A stretch of 64,000 nt of DNA from Streptomyces odontomachi (GCF_024435355.1 NZ_JAMJWG010000014.1:1-64000); one strand, 5' to 3'. Counted from the stretch's first letter, positions 33,946 through 43,888 are shown. Notes: a model not told the origin generated them from the sequence alone. Numbers and translations: made by a program.

Positions 33946-34818
33946 ATGTTGCCCTGGAAACGTGTGTGCCGGTCGCTGGCCGCTGCGCTGCTGCCCGCGG
34001 CCCTCCTCGCCGCGTTCACCCCCCTCACCACCGGTTCGGCTGCCGCCGCCCAGACCACGAGCAGCGGCTGGAACGACTACTCCTGCAAGCCGTCCGCCGC
34101 CCACCCCCGCCCCGTCGTGCTGGTGCACGGCACCTTCGGCAACTCCGTCGACAACTGGCTCGTGCTCGCTCCGTACCTGATGCAGCGCGGTTATTGCGTC
34201 TTCTCGCTGGACTACGGGCAGAAGCCCGGTGTGCTGGGTATCAACGGTCTCGGGCCGATCGCCGAGTCGGCCGAGCAGCTCTCGACGTTCGTCGACAAGG
34301 TGCTCGCCTCGACCGGCGCTGCCGAGACGGATGTCGTCGGCCACTCGCAGGGCGGCATGATGCCCCGCTACTACCTCAAGTTCCTCGGTGGCGCCGCCAA
34401 GGTGAACACCCTCGTCGGGATCGCGCCCAGCAACCACGGCACCACCCTGGACGGGCTCACCGGTCTGCTGCCGGACTTCCCCGGCGCCGAGGAGTTCCTG
34501 ACCATGCAGACGCCGGGCGTGGCCGACCAGATCGTCGGGTCGGACTTCCTGACCAAGCTCAACTCCGGTGGGGACACCGTGCCCGGCGTCCACTACACCG
34601 TCCTCGCAACCCGCTACGACGAGGTCGTCACGCCGTACCAGTCACAGTTCCTGGTCGGGCCCGACGTGCACAACATCGTGCTCCAGGACCTGTGCGCCGC
34701 CGATCTGTCCGCGCATGTCCTGGTGGGCACCGGGGACCTCGTCGCCTTCCACGAGGTCGCCAACGCCCTCGACCCCGCCCATGCCACGCCGACCACCTGC
34801 GGATCCACCATCGGCTGA
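33946..34818 (+). CDS. Secreted alpha/beta-hydrolase lipase
   Basis: A 290-residue secreted lipase/esterase. Seen: signal peptide (RVCRSLAAALLPAALLAAFT, cleavage after about residue 38), oxyanion strand VVLVHGTFGNSVDNW, nucleophile elbow GHSQGG with Ser134, then Asp and His candidates in TRYDEVVTPY and DLVAFHEVAN, and paired Cys residues for disulfides, as in the LipA-class Streptomyces lipases. It hydrolyses extracellular triglycerides or esters; substrate range unknown. AAGGAG lies 8 nt before the ATG. Monocistronic, with upstream direct repeats and a CRP-like palindrome, and a strong downstream terminator. Confidence 0.9.
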   Translation: MLPWKRVCRSLAAALLPAALLAAFTPLTTGSAAAAQTTSSGWNDYSCKPSAAHPRPVVLVHGTFGNSVDNWLVLAPYLMQRGYCVFSLDYGQKPGVLGINGLGPIAESAEQLSTFVDKVLASTGAAETDVVGHSQGGMMPRYYLKFLGGAAKVNTLVGIAPSNHGTTLDGLTGLLPDFPGAEEFLTMQTPGVADQIVGSDFLTKLNSGGDTVPGVHYTVLATRYDEVVTPYQSQFLVGPDVHNIVLQDLCAADLSAHVLVGTGDLVAFHEVANALDPAHATPTTCGSTIG

Positions 34819-34838
34819 GACCCCCAGCCGGGACACCA

Positions 34839-34878
34839 CGCGATGCGGCGCCGGCGCGCTGGCCGGCGCCGCATCGCG
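34839..34878. terminator. Strong terminator between lipase and convergent small gene
   Basis: A 17-bp perfect stem (34839-34855 with 34862-34878) around a 6-nt loop, usable in both directions. Confidence 0.85.
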
Positions 34879-34915
34879 GTGCAGGGGTGGAAGGCGGTGT
34901 GACGACGGGTCGGTC

Positions 34916-35077
34916 CTAGGGCCGGCTGACGTCGTCCGCCGCGTCGGGCCACCAGATCCGGCGGATGTCCCGGCGGACCTCGGGGCGCTCCATGGGCTCG
35001 TCGGCCTCGAGGGCCTCGCCGTGCGCGCGGCGCCGACGCTGCCCGACGGGCGTCTTGTGCACGGTGGTACGGCGCAT
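34916..35077 (-). CDS. Small basic hypothetical protein (53 residues)
   Basis: Seen: start MRRTTVHKTPVGQRRRRAHG, acidic middle EADEPMERPEV, then RRDIRRIWWPDAADDV. The ATG is preceded by GAGGAGG at 6-12 nt, one of the best ribosome-binding sites in the window, which is the main argument that it is real. No family recognised. It converges on the lipase gene across a strong terminator. Confidence 0.7.
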   Translation of the reverse strand: MRRTTVHKTPVGQRRRRAHGEALEADEPMERPEVRRDIRRIWWPDAADDVSRP

Positions 35078-35288
35078 GACGTCCTCCTCGCGTGCCGGGT
35101 TCCGCACGGGTGCCGAGATACGACCCGCTGAGCCGGGGTCTCTCATCGGCGACCGGCCGGTGGGTACGCGGTGTCCGGCGGGTCGTGGCGTCCCGTTTTG
35201 CGGTTCGGGGCGCCACGACGTGGCCGAATCACCGTGTGCCCTTCGGCGGGAACACTGTGTCTCGGCAGCCTGCCCACAAAACAGCGGT

Positions 35289-36284
35289 CTAGAACTCGCT
35301 GATCTCGAAGACCCCGATGTCGTCGGCCGACGTGCCCTGGGCCGGTGCGGTCTGGTTCAGCGACGCCTCCACCCCGACCCAGCCGTGGAACCCACCGTCG
35401 TTGTCGATGATCTCCATCATCGGCTTCACGTGGGAGTTGCCCGTGTAGCAGTACTCACCGCGTGCGTCGGCCAGCGAGGTCCGCCAGTGGTACAGGGTGT
35501 CCCGGCGGTCGGTCGACGAGGTGTTCGCGGTGGATATGTAGTACTGCGTGGTGTCCGTGCCGCTGCCCGTCAGACCGCCGACGCACCGGCTGCTGGAGCA
35601 GGCCTTCCAGTCACGGTTCCAGAACGGGTTGCCGGAGGCCTCGTCCAGGTACGGCTTGGCGTCGGCGTCGGTCTTCCACAGGTGGTAGTCGTGGTGCAGC
35701 CCGTTGCTCCAGTCGGCCGCCGCGATCTGGGCCATGGTGGCGCGCTGGCTCCACTGCGCGTTGCTGCCGTATCCGTAGCCGTAGTTGCCGCCGTAGGAGC
35801 TGCTGAGGAAGGTGAGCTTGGCCAGCTTTCCGGGGAGCGGCTCGCTGACGGTCCACTCCTCCCAGCCGTTGCCCGTCCAGTCGATGTGCAGCACCGAACC
35901 GCTGACCGTGTAACTGCCCGAGAGATGCTCGGGCGAGCTGGTGGCCTGGTAGCCGTTCGCGGTGAGCACGGTGCAGTTGCGCGCCCCGCAGTCGGAGGCG
36001 GCCACACCGGTGCTGCTGCGGGTCACCCTGGTGCGCTGGGTCCAGTGGAAGTGCGACTCGCTGGCGGAGCCGTCGGCGGTCAGGGAGACGGTGCCGAGCC
36101 GCACCCAGTTCGTCCGTGAGCCGGTGCTCAGTCCGCCCACCGCGGTCACGAAGCGGTACATCCCCGCCGGAGCGGCGTCCGCGGTCGCCGGTGCCGGAGT
36201 GGCGGCCGGTGCCGCCTGGCTGCCTAACACCAGTGCGAGCACCCCGGTGACGATCAGAAACGGAACACGTGACAACACGCGCAT
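35289..36284 (-). CDS. Secreted hypothetical protein
   Basis: A 331-residue exported protein of unknown function. Seen: signal peptide (RVLSRVPFLIVTGVLALVLG, cleavage near residue 30), several Trp/Tyr-rich strands (SESHFHWTQRTRVTRS; HIDWTGNGWEEWTV), four Cys in two likely disulfides (SDCGARNC; ACSSSRC), and a C-terminal block RGEYCYTGNSHVKPMMEII. It looks like a beta-rich extracellular binding or hydrolytic domain. The ATG at 36284 has GGAGG 6 nt upstream; an in-frame upstream start would bury the signal peptide. Not assignable to a family by eye. Confidence 0.78.
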   Translation of the reverse strand: MRVLSRVPFLIVTGVLALVLGSQAAPAATPAPATADAAPAGMYRFVTAVGGLSTGSRTNWVRLGTVSLTADGSASESHFHWTQRTRVTRSSTGVAASDCGARNCTVLTANGYQATSSPEHLSGSYTVSGSVLHIDWTGNGWEEWTVSEPLPGKLAKLTFLSSSYGGNYGYGYGSNAQWSQRATMAQIAAADWSNGLHHDYHLWKTDADAKPYLDEASGNPFWNRDWKACSSSRCVGGLTGSGTDTTQYYISTANTSSTDRRDTLYHWRTSLADARGEYCYTGNSHVKPMMEIIDNDGGFHGWVGVEASLNQTAPAQGTSADDIGVFEISEF

Positions 36285-36429
36285 CAGCGGCCTCCACGAA
36301 GTCGGGTCGACAGTGGGCCCATCGTGCGACCGCGTCAAGCTACGCGGGCGAACATCCCGCGAACAGCGGTCAACGTCTTGGTATCCGAAAGCGTCACCCG
36401 GATGTGGAGCGACGCGGCAGGACGCGGGC

Positions 36430-37359
36430 TCAGCCGAGCTCGCGGACGTACCGCACCTCGGTGGCCGCTATCGCGTAGCCGCACCACCCGTTGATCGCGA
36501 GCATGGCACCGTTGTCCGCGTCGTTGCTGGTGAACGCGACCGTGTAGCCCGCCGAACGGGCGCGGTGCAGCGACTCGCTCTTGCACAGCCGGGCCAGACC
36601 GCGTCCCCGGAAGGCCCGGGAGGTGCCCGTCATGACGGTGGCGTACTGGGTGCCGGCGTCCGTGCGGGCCAGGGTGAAGGCGGCCGGGCGGCCGTCCACC
36701 AGGGCGACGGTGGTCAGTTCGGGACTGGCCAGCGGGTGCCGCCAGGTGTCGGAGAGCCACTGCTCGTACCGCGTGAACTCCACGTCGACATCGCTCGGCT
36801 CGTCGGCGATGGTCTCCGCGTCCAGGTCGAACAGCGGCCGGGGGTCGTCGGCGAAGTCGGCGCCGGTCGCCAGCGTGACGTCCGCTGCCGGTGCCGGACG
36901 GGGCGGCAGGGCGCCGTCGGTGAGGTCCAGGCGGAGGAAGTGTCCGGCGCGCCGCGGCTGGTAACCCCGTCTGGCGGCGAACGCGCGGTAGCCGGGTTCG
37001 TCCAGCACCCAGCTGAAGACGCTGCGTACCCCGTGTGCCGCCAGGTGCTCCTCGGCCGCCCGGACGATCAGCGAGCCCGCGCCCCGGCCACGGCGCTCGG
37101 GGTGCACGTACACGTTGGCCATCCCGACGCCGGGCGTCGGGCTGAAGTCGGCGACGGCGGCGGTGGCCGCGCCGATGATCTCGCCGTCCTGCTCCGCGAC
37201 CAGCAGCACGAAGTGCGCCTCGGGCGCGGCGTGCACCAGGTCGTAGGTGAGGGCGACGGCGTTGCTGATCATGTGCGGGAGGACGGCGCGCCGGACGCGG
37301 GCGAAGCCCTCGGCAGCCGCGCCGTCTTCGGGCCGGACGGCGCGGACGATGACGGTCAT
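36430..37359 (-). CDS. GNAT-family acetyltransferase with two GNAT domains
   Basis: A 309-residue protein with two GNAT folds. Seen: the first acetyl-CoA motif VYVHPERRGRGAGSLIV (about residue 95) and a second one GTSRAFRGRGLARLCK (about residue 250). Tandem GNATs of this size, as in MshD-like or antibiotic-modifying enzymes, often have one active and one structural half. Substrate unknown. The ATG 37359 starts MTVIVRAVRPEDG, the usual N-terminus of the fold. Divergent from the GntR regulator, 71 bp apart, so mutual control is plausible. Confidence 0.85.
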   Translation of the reverse strand: MTVIVRAVRPEDGAAAEGFARVRRAVLPHMISNAVALTYDLVHAAPEAHFVLLVAEQDGEIIGAATAAVADFSPTPGVGMANVYVHPERRGRGAGSLIVRAAEEHLAAHGVRSVFSWVLDEPGYRAFAARRGYQPRRAGHFLRLDLTDGALPPRPAPAADVTLATGADFADDPRPLFDLDAETIADEPSDVDVEFTRYEQWLSDTWRHPLASPELTTVALVDGRPAAFTLARTDAGTQYATVMTGTSRAFRGRGLARLCKSESLHRARSAGYTVAFTSNDADNGAMLAINGWCGYAIAATEVRYVRELG

Positions 37360-37430
37360 GGAGTGGCACGGTACGCGCGGCACGGGCCGCGGTGCCTCCC
37401 CTTTTCGCGGCGTGCGGGACAATCACCCCC

Positions 37431-37808
37431 GTGACACTGAAGATCGGCATCGACCAGGACGGCGGGATCGCCCCGTACGAGCAGCTACGCGCCCAGATCT
37501 CCGAGCAGGCCCGCTCCGGGGCGCTGCCCGTGGGGTACAAGCTGCCCACGGTGCGTGCGCTGGCGGAATCGCTCGGACTTGCCGCGAACACGGTGGCCAA
37601 GGCCTACCGGGTCCTCGAGGCGGACGGCGTGATCGAAACGCGTGGCCGTGGCGGCACCTTCGTCGCCGCTGCGGGAGATGCGGCCCAGCGCGAGGCCGCC
37701 GCTGCCGCGCAGTCCTACGCGGATCGCGCCCACCGTCTCGGCCTGTCGGAATCGGCGGCGTCGTCGCTGGTCAGCGACGCATTGCGGGCGGTGTACGGCA
37801 GGGCGTGA
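37431..37808 (+). CDS. GntR regulator of the YtrA subfamily
   Basis: A 125-residue regulator: an N-terminal winged helix (PYEQLRAQISEQARSGALPV, LPTVRALAESLGLAANTVAK, YRVLEADGVIETRGRGGTFV), followed by only a short dimerising helix, which is the YtrA layout. YtrA proteins usually repress a neighbouring ABC transporter; none is present here, so it is an orphan of the kind known from Streptomyces (recalled synteny: SCO1728). The GTG at 37431 has GACAAT 7 nt upstream and no ribosome-binding site, so the message is likely leaderless. Confidence 0.88.
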   Translation: MTLKIGIDQDGGIAPYEQLRAQISEQARSGALPVGYKLPTVRALAESLGLAANTVAKAYRVLEADGVIETRGRGGTFVAAAGDAAQREAAAAAQSYADRAHRLGLSESAASSLVSDALRAVYGRA

Positions 37809-37825
37809 ACCACCCTGCCGCGCGC

Positions 37826-38920
<1,095 letters not shown>

Positions 38921-39540
38921 GCCGCCATGATCCGGCACGTCCGCACCCCGTGCATCCGGGTTTTCCCGGCGTAGGCCTGAAGCCGCCGCATCCGTCACCG
39001 TTTGGCGGCATGTGATGTCCCGTGATGTCCCTCGTTGCCCGGGAGGACACGGCGATCGAGGGAAGCAGGCCGAGCGGCGATCCGGAGCGCGGGCGGGGCG
39101 CTCGACGAAGAAGCGGTGGTCCCCGAGCGGGTGCGCGCCGCGCCGCCCATCCGTGCACCCGATGCCCGCAACGCACATCGGTCGGCGTCTTACCACACGA
39201 GCCCCACCATCCGACTGTCATAATCAAAGGAACCAGCCGAACGAGTGTCCGTGGTGCGCGGCCCGGCGGTCGGACGGTGTCTGCCCACCCCTGCACGGGC
39301 CCCGGCTCAGCCGGTTTCCGGGCGGGCGGCAGGTGGCCTCGTGGTGCCGCGGTGGTCGTCAACACCCTTACGAACCAGGTGAATCGTGCGACCGGGATAC
39401 ACGAGTGTCCCCGTGGGGCGATAGGGTTTAACCTGCCCAGGCCGGGTGCCCCGTACGGCGGGCGATCGTGACGAGGGTACGGTGCGCGGATGAGGGTACG
39501 GTGCGCGAGTGACGGTGGGAAAGAGACGGTGGGGAGTGAC
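38921..39540. other. 620-bp intergenic region
   Basis: No well-supported gene. A plus-strand promoter-like CATAAT lies at about 39220-39225, followed by a possible short frame (GTG at 39245, 45 codons, arginine-rich) with a weak AAAGGA. The right end carries a tandem repeat (39473-39507) in front of the next small gene. The rest is GC-rich without motifs. Confidence 0.5.
39473..39507 (+). repeat. Tandem direct repeat before a small gene
   Basis: GAGGGTACGGTGCGCG occurs at 39473-39488 and 39492-39507 (19-bp period), 34 bp before the next start. Possibly a regulator site. Confidence 0.55.
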
Positions 39541-39798
39541 ATGGAACGGATAGTGCGCAGCAGGGCGCGCGTACCCGCGGTGAACTGCGGGAGCGGCGCA
39601 ACCAGCTCGCGTCTTGATCGGCATCTCGCCGTGCTGGGCGGCCCCGCCGCCGCACAGCACGAGACGGCCGAAGCGACGTCGCTGATGCGCGAGATCACCA
39701 CACACGACGCCACACGGCACAGTCGTGGCCGGACCGAGCGGGTCTCCCTGCTCGCGCCGCTGCGCCGACTGCGCCGCACGCTCTTCGGCGGCCGCTGA
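39541..39798 (+). CDS. Small hypothetical protein (85 residues)
   Basis: Seen: MERIVRSRARVPAVNCGSG, a central RLDRHLAVLGGPAAAQHE, and a basic end RVSLLAPLRRLRRTLFGGR that could be an amphipathic helix. GGGGAG lies 5 nt before the ATG. No membrane span, no recognised family. It stands alone, with a tandem repeat upstream, so it may be separately regulated. Moderate confidence because of its ribosome-binding site and codon bias. Confidence 0.6.
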   Translation: MERIVRSRARVPAVNCGSGATSSRLDRHLAVLGGPAAAQHETAEATSLMREITTHDATRHSRGRTERVSLLAPLRRLRRTLFGGR

Positions 39799-40126
39799 CA
39801 CCACCGGAAGACCCGGTGCCGCCCACCGGCACCCGTCCGCCTCCCCGGTGCGCACGGGCCGGGCGCCCGCCCCTGCCGCACCGGCCTGCGGTCTGCCCTG
39901 CGAGCGCTTCGAACGACCCTCTTCTCCGCCACGCCACGGTCTCTGTCCCTTGCGCACCAGCATCTCTTGCGCACCAGCCCCCGCCGCTGAGCCCCGCACC
40001 CTCACCCGCGCGTCCCCACCACGCCGGCGCTCGTCACGCGCCCGCCCCGCGCCTGCGCACCACGCGCGCTCGTACACCTGTCGCACCCGGCGCCGCTACC
40101 TGCCGCACCGGACACCCAGCGCCGTC
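39799..40126. other. 328-bp C-rich intergenic spacer
   Basis: Low-complexity C-rich DNA between two convergent genes; CACCGG/CCGGTG forms a small hairpin near the left end. No gene or promoter recognised. Confidence 0.45.
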
Positions 40127-41326
40127 CTAGAGCAGCGCGAACTGCCCCTCGGGCCCCTCCTCGTGGTGATCGAGCACCGAAGCCGGCCGCCGGGTGGTGG
40201 CCGGGATCGGTAGGACTCCCGCAGCGTGCAGCTCACCCGCGCCGACCGTCGGTGCCGACGAGTGCGCCAGCGCCGCCTGCTCGTCCCCCAACTCGGCGAG
40301 CAGCGTCAGCACGGTGATCAGCTCCAGCAGTTCCGAGGTCCACGCCTGCGGCCAGGCCGCCGGGCCGATCGCCTCCAGAGTGCCCGGCTCGGGCCGCCGC
40401 ATCCGGCGCGTCAGCCACAACTCCACCACACGCACCCCGCTCACCTGGAAGTCCCACGCCTCCGGTGCCACCGGCGCGATGCGCCCATCGTCCAGATACA
40501 GGCTCTCCTCGTCGCGGTCGTAGTCCAGCCGGGCGGGATACGGCGGCAGGGCGGCGCGCACATACGGGCGTCGGCCCCCCGGCAGCTTCGGCCGCTCGGT
40601 GCCGCCCCGCACCAGCAGCCGCAGCATCCGTCGACCGAGTGCGGTGCCGAGCGCCCAGGTGTCCGGGTCGGCGGTGAGCGGAACGGCGCACCGGCCGTCC
40701 CGCCAGCCGGCCGCCGCCAACGCCCAGGCCAGCAGCGACTCGGGTTCCGGACGATGCCCCAGCCGGCCGGCAAGATGGTCCAGCAGACCCGGCGCCACAT
40801 TGGGCTCCCGGCCACCCGGCCTGCGGTACAACGGGTGGATACGGCCCGGCCGTCCGGCGGGGGAGCGGCCGTCCGGCAGCAGTGCGGTGGCCAGCAGGGC
40901 AGGCCCGTCGCCGCCGGGCACATGGCCCTGCTCGACGGCGAACACCTGGCCGGCGTCCGCCACCCGCCACAGCTCGGGCCGGGCCGCGTCGATCAGCCGG
41001 TGATCCGGGATCAGCCACTGCTCGTCGAACGGACCGTGCACCACCCGGACCGGCGCGGGGCACGGGCCCGTCTCCCGCAGCAACCGCCCCGTCCCGGTCG
41101 ACTGCCCGGGCAACTGGGCGACCGCGGAATGCACCGAACGCGACCGGCTCGGTTCGAACAGCGCCGCGCGATCCGCCTCAGGTGCGCCGGTGAACGCCGT
41201 CCAGCGGGCCTTCAGCCACGCCGGGTCCGCAGCCAGCGGCCAGGCGCGCCCCAACCGCAGTGGTGCGACGGACCACGGCAGGAGATCCGCGAGCAGCGGT
41301 GCGTCGTCGTGCATCACGCCCGGCAT
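40127..41326 (-). CDS. Isolated type ISP restriction-modification C-terminal-like protein
   Basis: A 399-residue protein resembling the C-terminal target-recognition region of type ISP restriction-modification enzymes (LlaBIII-type single-chain proteins). Seen: DEQWLIPDHRLIDAARPELWRV, RLDYDRDEESLYLDDGRIAPV, and WDFQVSGVRVVELWLTRRM, typical of that region. The nuclease, helicase and methyltransferase parts are absent, and no such genes lie nearby, so it cannot act as a complete restriction system alone. ATG 41326 was used; ATG 41314 is an alternative. Stand-alone versions are recurrent in Streptomyces, hinting at a separate role, perhaps DNA binding. Confidence 0.75.
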   Translation of the reverse strand: MPGVMHDDAPLLADLLPWSVAPLRLGRAWPLAADPAWLKARWTAFTGAPEADRAALFEPSRSRSVHSAVAQLPGQSTGTGRLLRETGPCPAPVRVVHGPFDEQWLIPDHRLIDAARPELWRVADAGQVFAVEQGHVPGGDGPALLATALLPDGRSPAGRPGRIHPLYRRPGGREPNVAPGLLDHLAGRLGHRPEPESLLAWALAAAGWRDGRCAVPLTADPDTWALGTALGRRMLRLLVRGGTERPKLPGGRRPYVRAALPPYPARLDYDRDEESLYLDDGRIAPVAPEAWDFQVSGVRVVELWLTRRMRRPEPGTLEAIGPAAWPQAWTSELLELITVLTLLAELGDEQAALAHSSAPTVGAGELHAAGVLPIPATTRRPASVLDHHEEGPEGQFALL

Positions 41327-41418
41327 GGTACGCGGGCCCCCTGACAGACCATTCCGTTCACCCTTTCGGCTTACGCGGCATTCGACCCCGAGGGACGAGA
41401 ACACCCCGGGCCCCGCCC

Positions 41419-42168
41419 TCAGTCCGCGTCCAACGTGACCGTGAACGAGAACCGGTCACCCCGATAGTGGATCACCGCCACATCGAGTACCTCCCCCTGC
41501 TCGTCATAGGTGATGCCCGTGTAGTGCAGGATCGGGCTGAGCAGCGGCACGTTCAGCAGGCCGGCGGTCTCCGGATCGGCCAGCCGGGCCTGGACGGTGT
41601 CGGTGATCCGGCTGATGGCGACCCCCACCCCGTCGCGCAGCACCTTCGTCATCGGACGACGCTCCAGGTCCGCGGGGTCGATACGGCGGGCCACGTCGGG
41701 GCGGACGTAGTTACGGGCGTGGTTGGTGGGCTCACCGGTCGACTCGTCGCTGCGCAGCCGGTGGTACGTCGCCACCTCGGCCAGACCCGGGAAGTGCCCG
41801 GCGAACACGGCGGGCACCGGCCCCGGGCCGTGCGCCAGCAGCCGGGCCGTCATGCCGGACTGCTGCGCCACGATCGCGTCGACCGAACCCAGCAGCCGCA
41901 CCGGGGAACCCGGCTGGGCGGCCGGCTCTATGAAGGTGCCGCGCCGCCGGTGCCGGCTGATCAGGCCCTCGTCCTCCAGCTCCTTGAGGGCCTGGCGCAT
42001 GGTCAGCACGCTGACGCCGTAGTGGGTCGCGAGCCGCTCCTCGGTGGGCAGCCGGAGCGGTGCATCGGGGTCGCGGCCCAGTATCGAGGCCCGCAGCGAC
42101 TGCGAGACCTGGTACCACAGCGGCAGCTTGCGGTTCAGGACGACCGAGTCCGGGGCGAAGACGGTCAC
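41419..42168 (-). CDS. GntR/HutC-family transcriptional regulator
   Basis: A 249-residue regulator. Seen: a winged helix (LPLWYQVSQSLRASIL; LPTEERLATHYGVSVLTMRQ; LKELEDEGLISRHRRRGTFI) and a UTRA ligand-binding domain (HYTGITYDEQGEVLDVAVIHY), the HutC subfamily arrangement, whose ligands include histidine and sugar derivatives. The GTG at 42168 has GGAG 5 nt upstream. It follows hmgA on the same strand by 80 bp and may sense an aromatic degradation product, possibly acting on the palindrome upstream of hmgA (43816-43839). That target is an inference. Confidence 0.88.
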   Translation of the reverse strand: MTVFAPDSVVLNRKLPLWYQVSQSLRASILGRDPDAPLRLPTEERLATHYGVSVLTMRQALKELEDEGLISRHRRRGTFIEPAAQPGSPVRLLGSVDAIVAQQSGMTARLLAHGPGPVPAVFAGHFPGLAEVATYHRLRSDESTGEPTNHARNYVRPDVARRIDPADLERRPMTKVLRDGVGVAISRITDTVQARLADPETAGLLNVPLLSPILHYTGITYDEQGEVLDVAVIHYRGDRFSFTVTLDAD

Positions 42169-42248
42169 GGCAGCTCCGATTCGTTCCTGTGGCGGCCGGC
42201 CGCCCGGCACCCACCGGCACACGCGGCCGACCGGGTGTTCGGGTCATC

Positions 42249-43595
42249 TCATCCGGTGCCGAAGAGGCGCTCAAGACCCTGCCACACGTCGTCATAGCCG
42301 CGCTGAAGGTGGTCCGCACCGGCCGCCTGGGCGGTGAGGGTCATGGGCCAACGGGTCTCGAACATGAAGGCCAGATCCTGCTCGATCTTCTGCGGCCGCA
42401 GCTCGGCGGAGCTGGCCCGCCGGAAGGACTCCTGGTCGGGGCCGTGCGCCGACATCATGTTGTGCAGCGAGCCGCCGCCCGGGACGAAGCCGCCACCCGT
42501 CTTCGCGTCGTAGGCCCCCTCGATCAGGCCCATGTACTCGGTCATCACGTTCCGGTGGAAGTACGGCGGCCGGAAGGTGTCCTCGCCCACCAGCCAGCGC
42601 GGCGCGAACACCACGAAGTCGACGCCCGCCAGGCCCGGGGTGTCCGAGGGCGAGGTGAGCACCGTGAAGATCGACGGATCCGGGTGGTCGAAGCTGATCG
42701 TGCCCATGACGTTGAAGGTGTGCAGGTCGTACACGTACGGCAGGTGGTTGCCGTGCCAGGCGACGACATCCAGGGGCGAATGGTCGTAGTCGGCCTGCCA
42801 CAGCGTGCCGCAGAACTTGTTGATCACCCGCACCGGTCGCTCGACGTCCTCGAACGCGGCCACCGGCGCCCTGAAGTCACGCGCGTTCGCCAGGCCGTTG
42901 GCGCCGATGGGGCCGAGTTCGGGCAGCTCGAAGGGGCGGCCGTAGTTCTCGCAGACATAGCCGCGCGCCGCACCGGAGGTCTCCGCGGCCGAGTCCGGAG
43001 CGAGCAACTCGACCCGGAACCGCACCCCGCGCGGAACCAGCGCCACCTCGCCCGGGCGGGCGCACAGCAGGCCGAACTCGGTGTGCAGCAGCAGCGCGCC
43101 GCGCTCGGGCACGATCAGCAGCTCCCCGTCGGCGTTGCCGAACACCCGGTCCGTCATGGAGGCGTTGGCGTGGTAGAGGTGCACGGCCATGCCGGTGCGC
43201 TGCGTGACGTCGCCGTTGCCGCCGAGGGTCCACAGGCCGGCGACGAAGTCCGTGCCGGGCGCGGGCTCGGGCAGCGGGTCCCAGCGCAGCCGGTTCGGAT
43301 CCGGCGCCGTCTCGGTGAACGGTGCCGTGCGGATCGTGCCGCTGTCGATGCGGGTGAAGGCCGGATGGGCGGCCGACGGGCGGATCCGGTAGAGCCACGA
43401 ACGGCGGTTGCGAGCCCGCGGCTCGGTGAACGCGGTACCACTCAGCTGCTCCGCGTACAGGCCCAGCGGGGCTCGCTGGGGTGAGTTGCGGCCGAGCGGC
43501 AGGGCACCCGGGACCGCTTCGGAGCTGTGCTCATTGCCGAACCCGGCCAGATAGGTCAGGCCTTCGGCCCGCTTACGTGCGTCGTCCCCGTGCAT
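42249..43595 (-). CDS. hmgA: Homogentisate 1,2-dioxygenase
   Basis: A 448-residue cupin dioxygenase that opens the ring of homogentisate to maleylacetoacetate in tyrosine/phenylalanine breakdown, using non-haem Fe(II). Seen: start GLTYLAGFGNEHSSEA, central PLDVVAWHGNHLPYVYDL, and the iron-ligand block FRPPYFHRNVMTEYMGLIEG with LHNMMSAHGPDQ, all characteristic. AAGGGG precedes the ATG at 43595 by 6-11 nt and directly abuts the 131-bp palindromic element (43607-43737), which therefore forms its 5' leader. The later pathway genes (maleylacetoacetate isomerase, fumarylacetoacetase) are not in the window. Downstream GntR may regulate it. Confidence 0.96.
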   Translation of the reverse strand: MHGDDARKRAEGLTYLAGFGNEHSSEAVPGALPLGRNSPQRAPLGLYAEQLSGTAFTEPRARNRRSWLYRIRPSAAHPAFTRIDSGTIRTAPFTETAPDPNRLRWDPLPEPAPGTDFVAGLWTLGGNGDVTQRTGMAVHLYHANASMTDRVFGNADGELLIVPERGALLLHTEFGLLCARPGEVALVPRGVRFRVELLAPDSAAETSGAARGYVCENYGRPFELPELGPIGANGLANARDFRAPVAAFEDVERPVRVINKFCGTLWQADYDHSPLDVVAWHGNHLPYVYDLHTFNVMGTISFDHPDPSIFTVLTSPSDTPGLAGVDFVVFAPRWLVGEDTFRPPYFHRNVMTEYMGLIEGAYDAKTGGGFVPGGGSLHNMMSAHGPDQESFRRASSAELRPQKIEQDLAFMFETRWPMTLTAQAAGADHLQRGYDDVWQGLERLFGTG

Positions 43596-43606
43596 GAAAG
43601 GGCCCC

Positions 43607-43737
43607 TTTTTTTTGTGGCTCGGTTCGCCTCCGGGCGCTTCAGCCGGTGTCGAGACCCCCACCGTGCTCAGCCCTCCCTCGTCGGGCCTGCGCGCGCTGG
43701 GGATCTCGACACCGGCGCGCCCTTCGGCTCACTCGCC
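43607..43737. repeat. Palindromic element A (131 bp) in the hmgA leader
   Basis: Starts with T8 and GTGGCTCGGTTCGCCTCC, has internal inverted arms GGTGTCGAGA (43646-43655) and TCTCGACACC (43704-43713), and ends GGCTCACTCGCC. A diverged 153-bp relative sits in the kinase gene at 62516-62668. It separates hmgA from its upstream palindrome. No coding capacity; resembles a miniature inverted-repeat element. Confidence 0.8.
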
Positions 43738-43815
43738 GGGTGGGCACCGGGCTTGTGGGTCGGCCGTGCGTCCGGCGGAGTCTTGCGTGTGGTCGGAGGA
43801 TGCTGAATGTTCGGC

Positions 43816-43839
43816 AATCCTATGCTCCACCATAGGATT
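43816..43839. promoter_or_regulatory. Perfect operator palindrome between hmgA and lipoprotein
   Basis: AATCCTATG and CATAGGATT, 9-bp arms with a 6-nt spacer. It lies 49 bp before the lipoprotein ATG, overlapping probable -10/-35 zones (TAGGAT, TAGAAT), and about 220 bp before hmgA. It likely controls one or both divergent genes. Confidence 0.7.
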
Positions 43840-43888
43840 GTAGAATCTCCCGCGCAAGACGGGGCTTCAAGGGCTACGCTCGGCGAAC

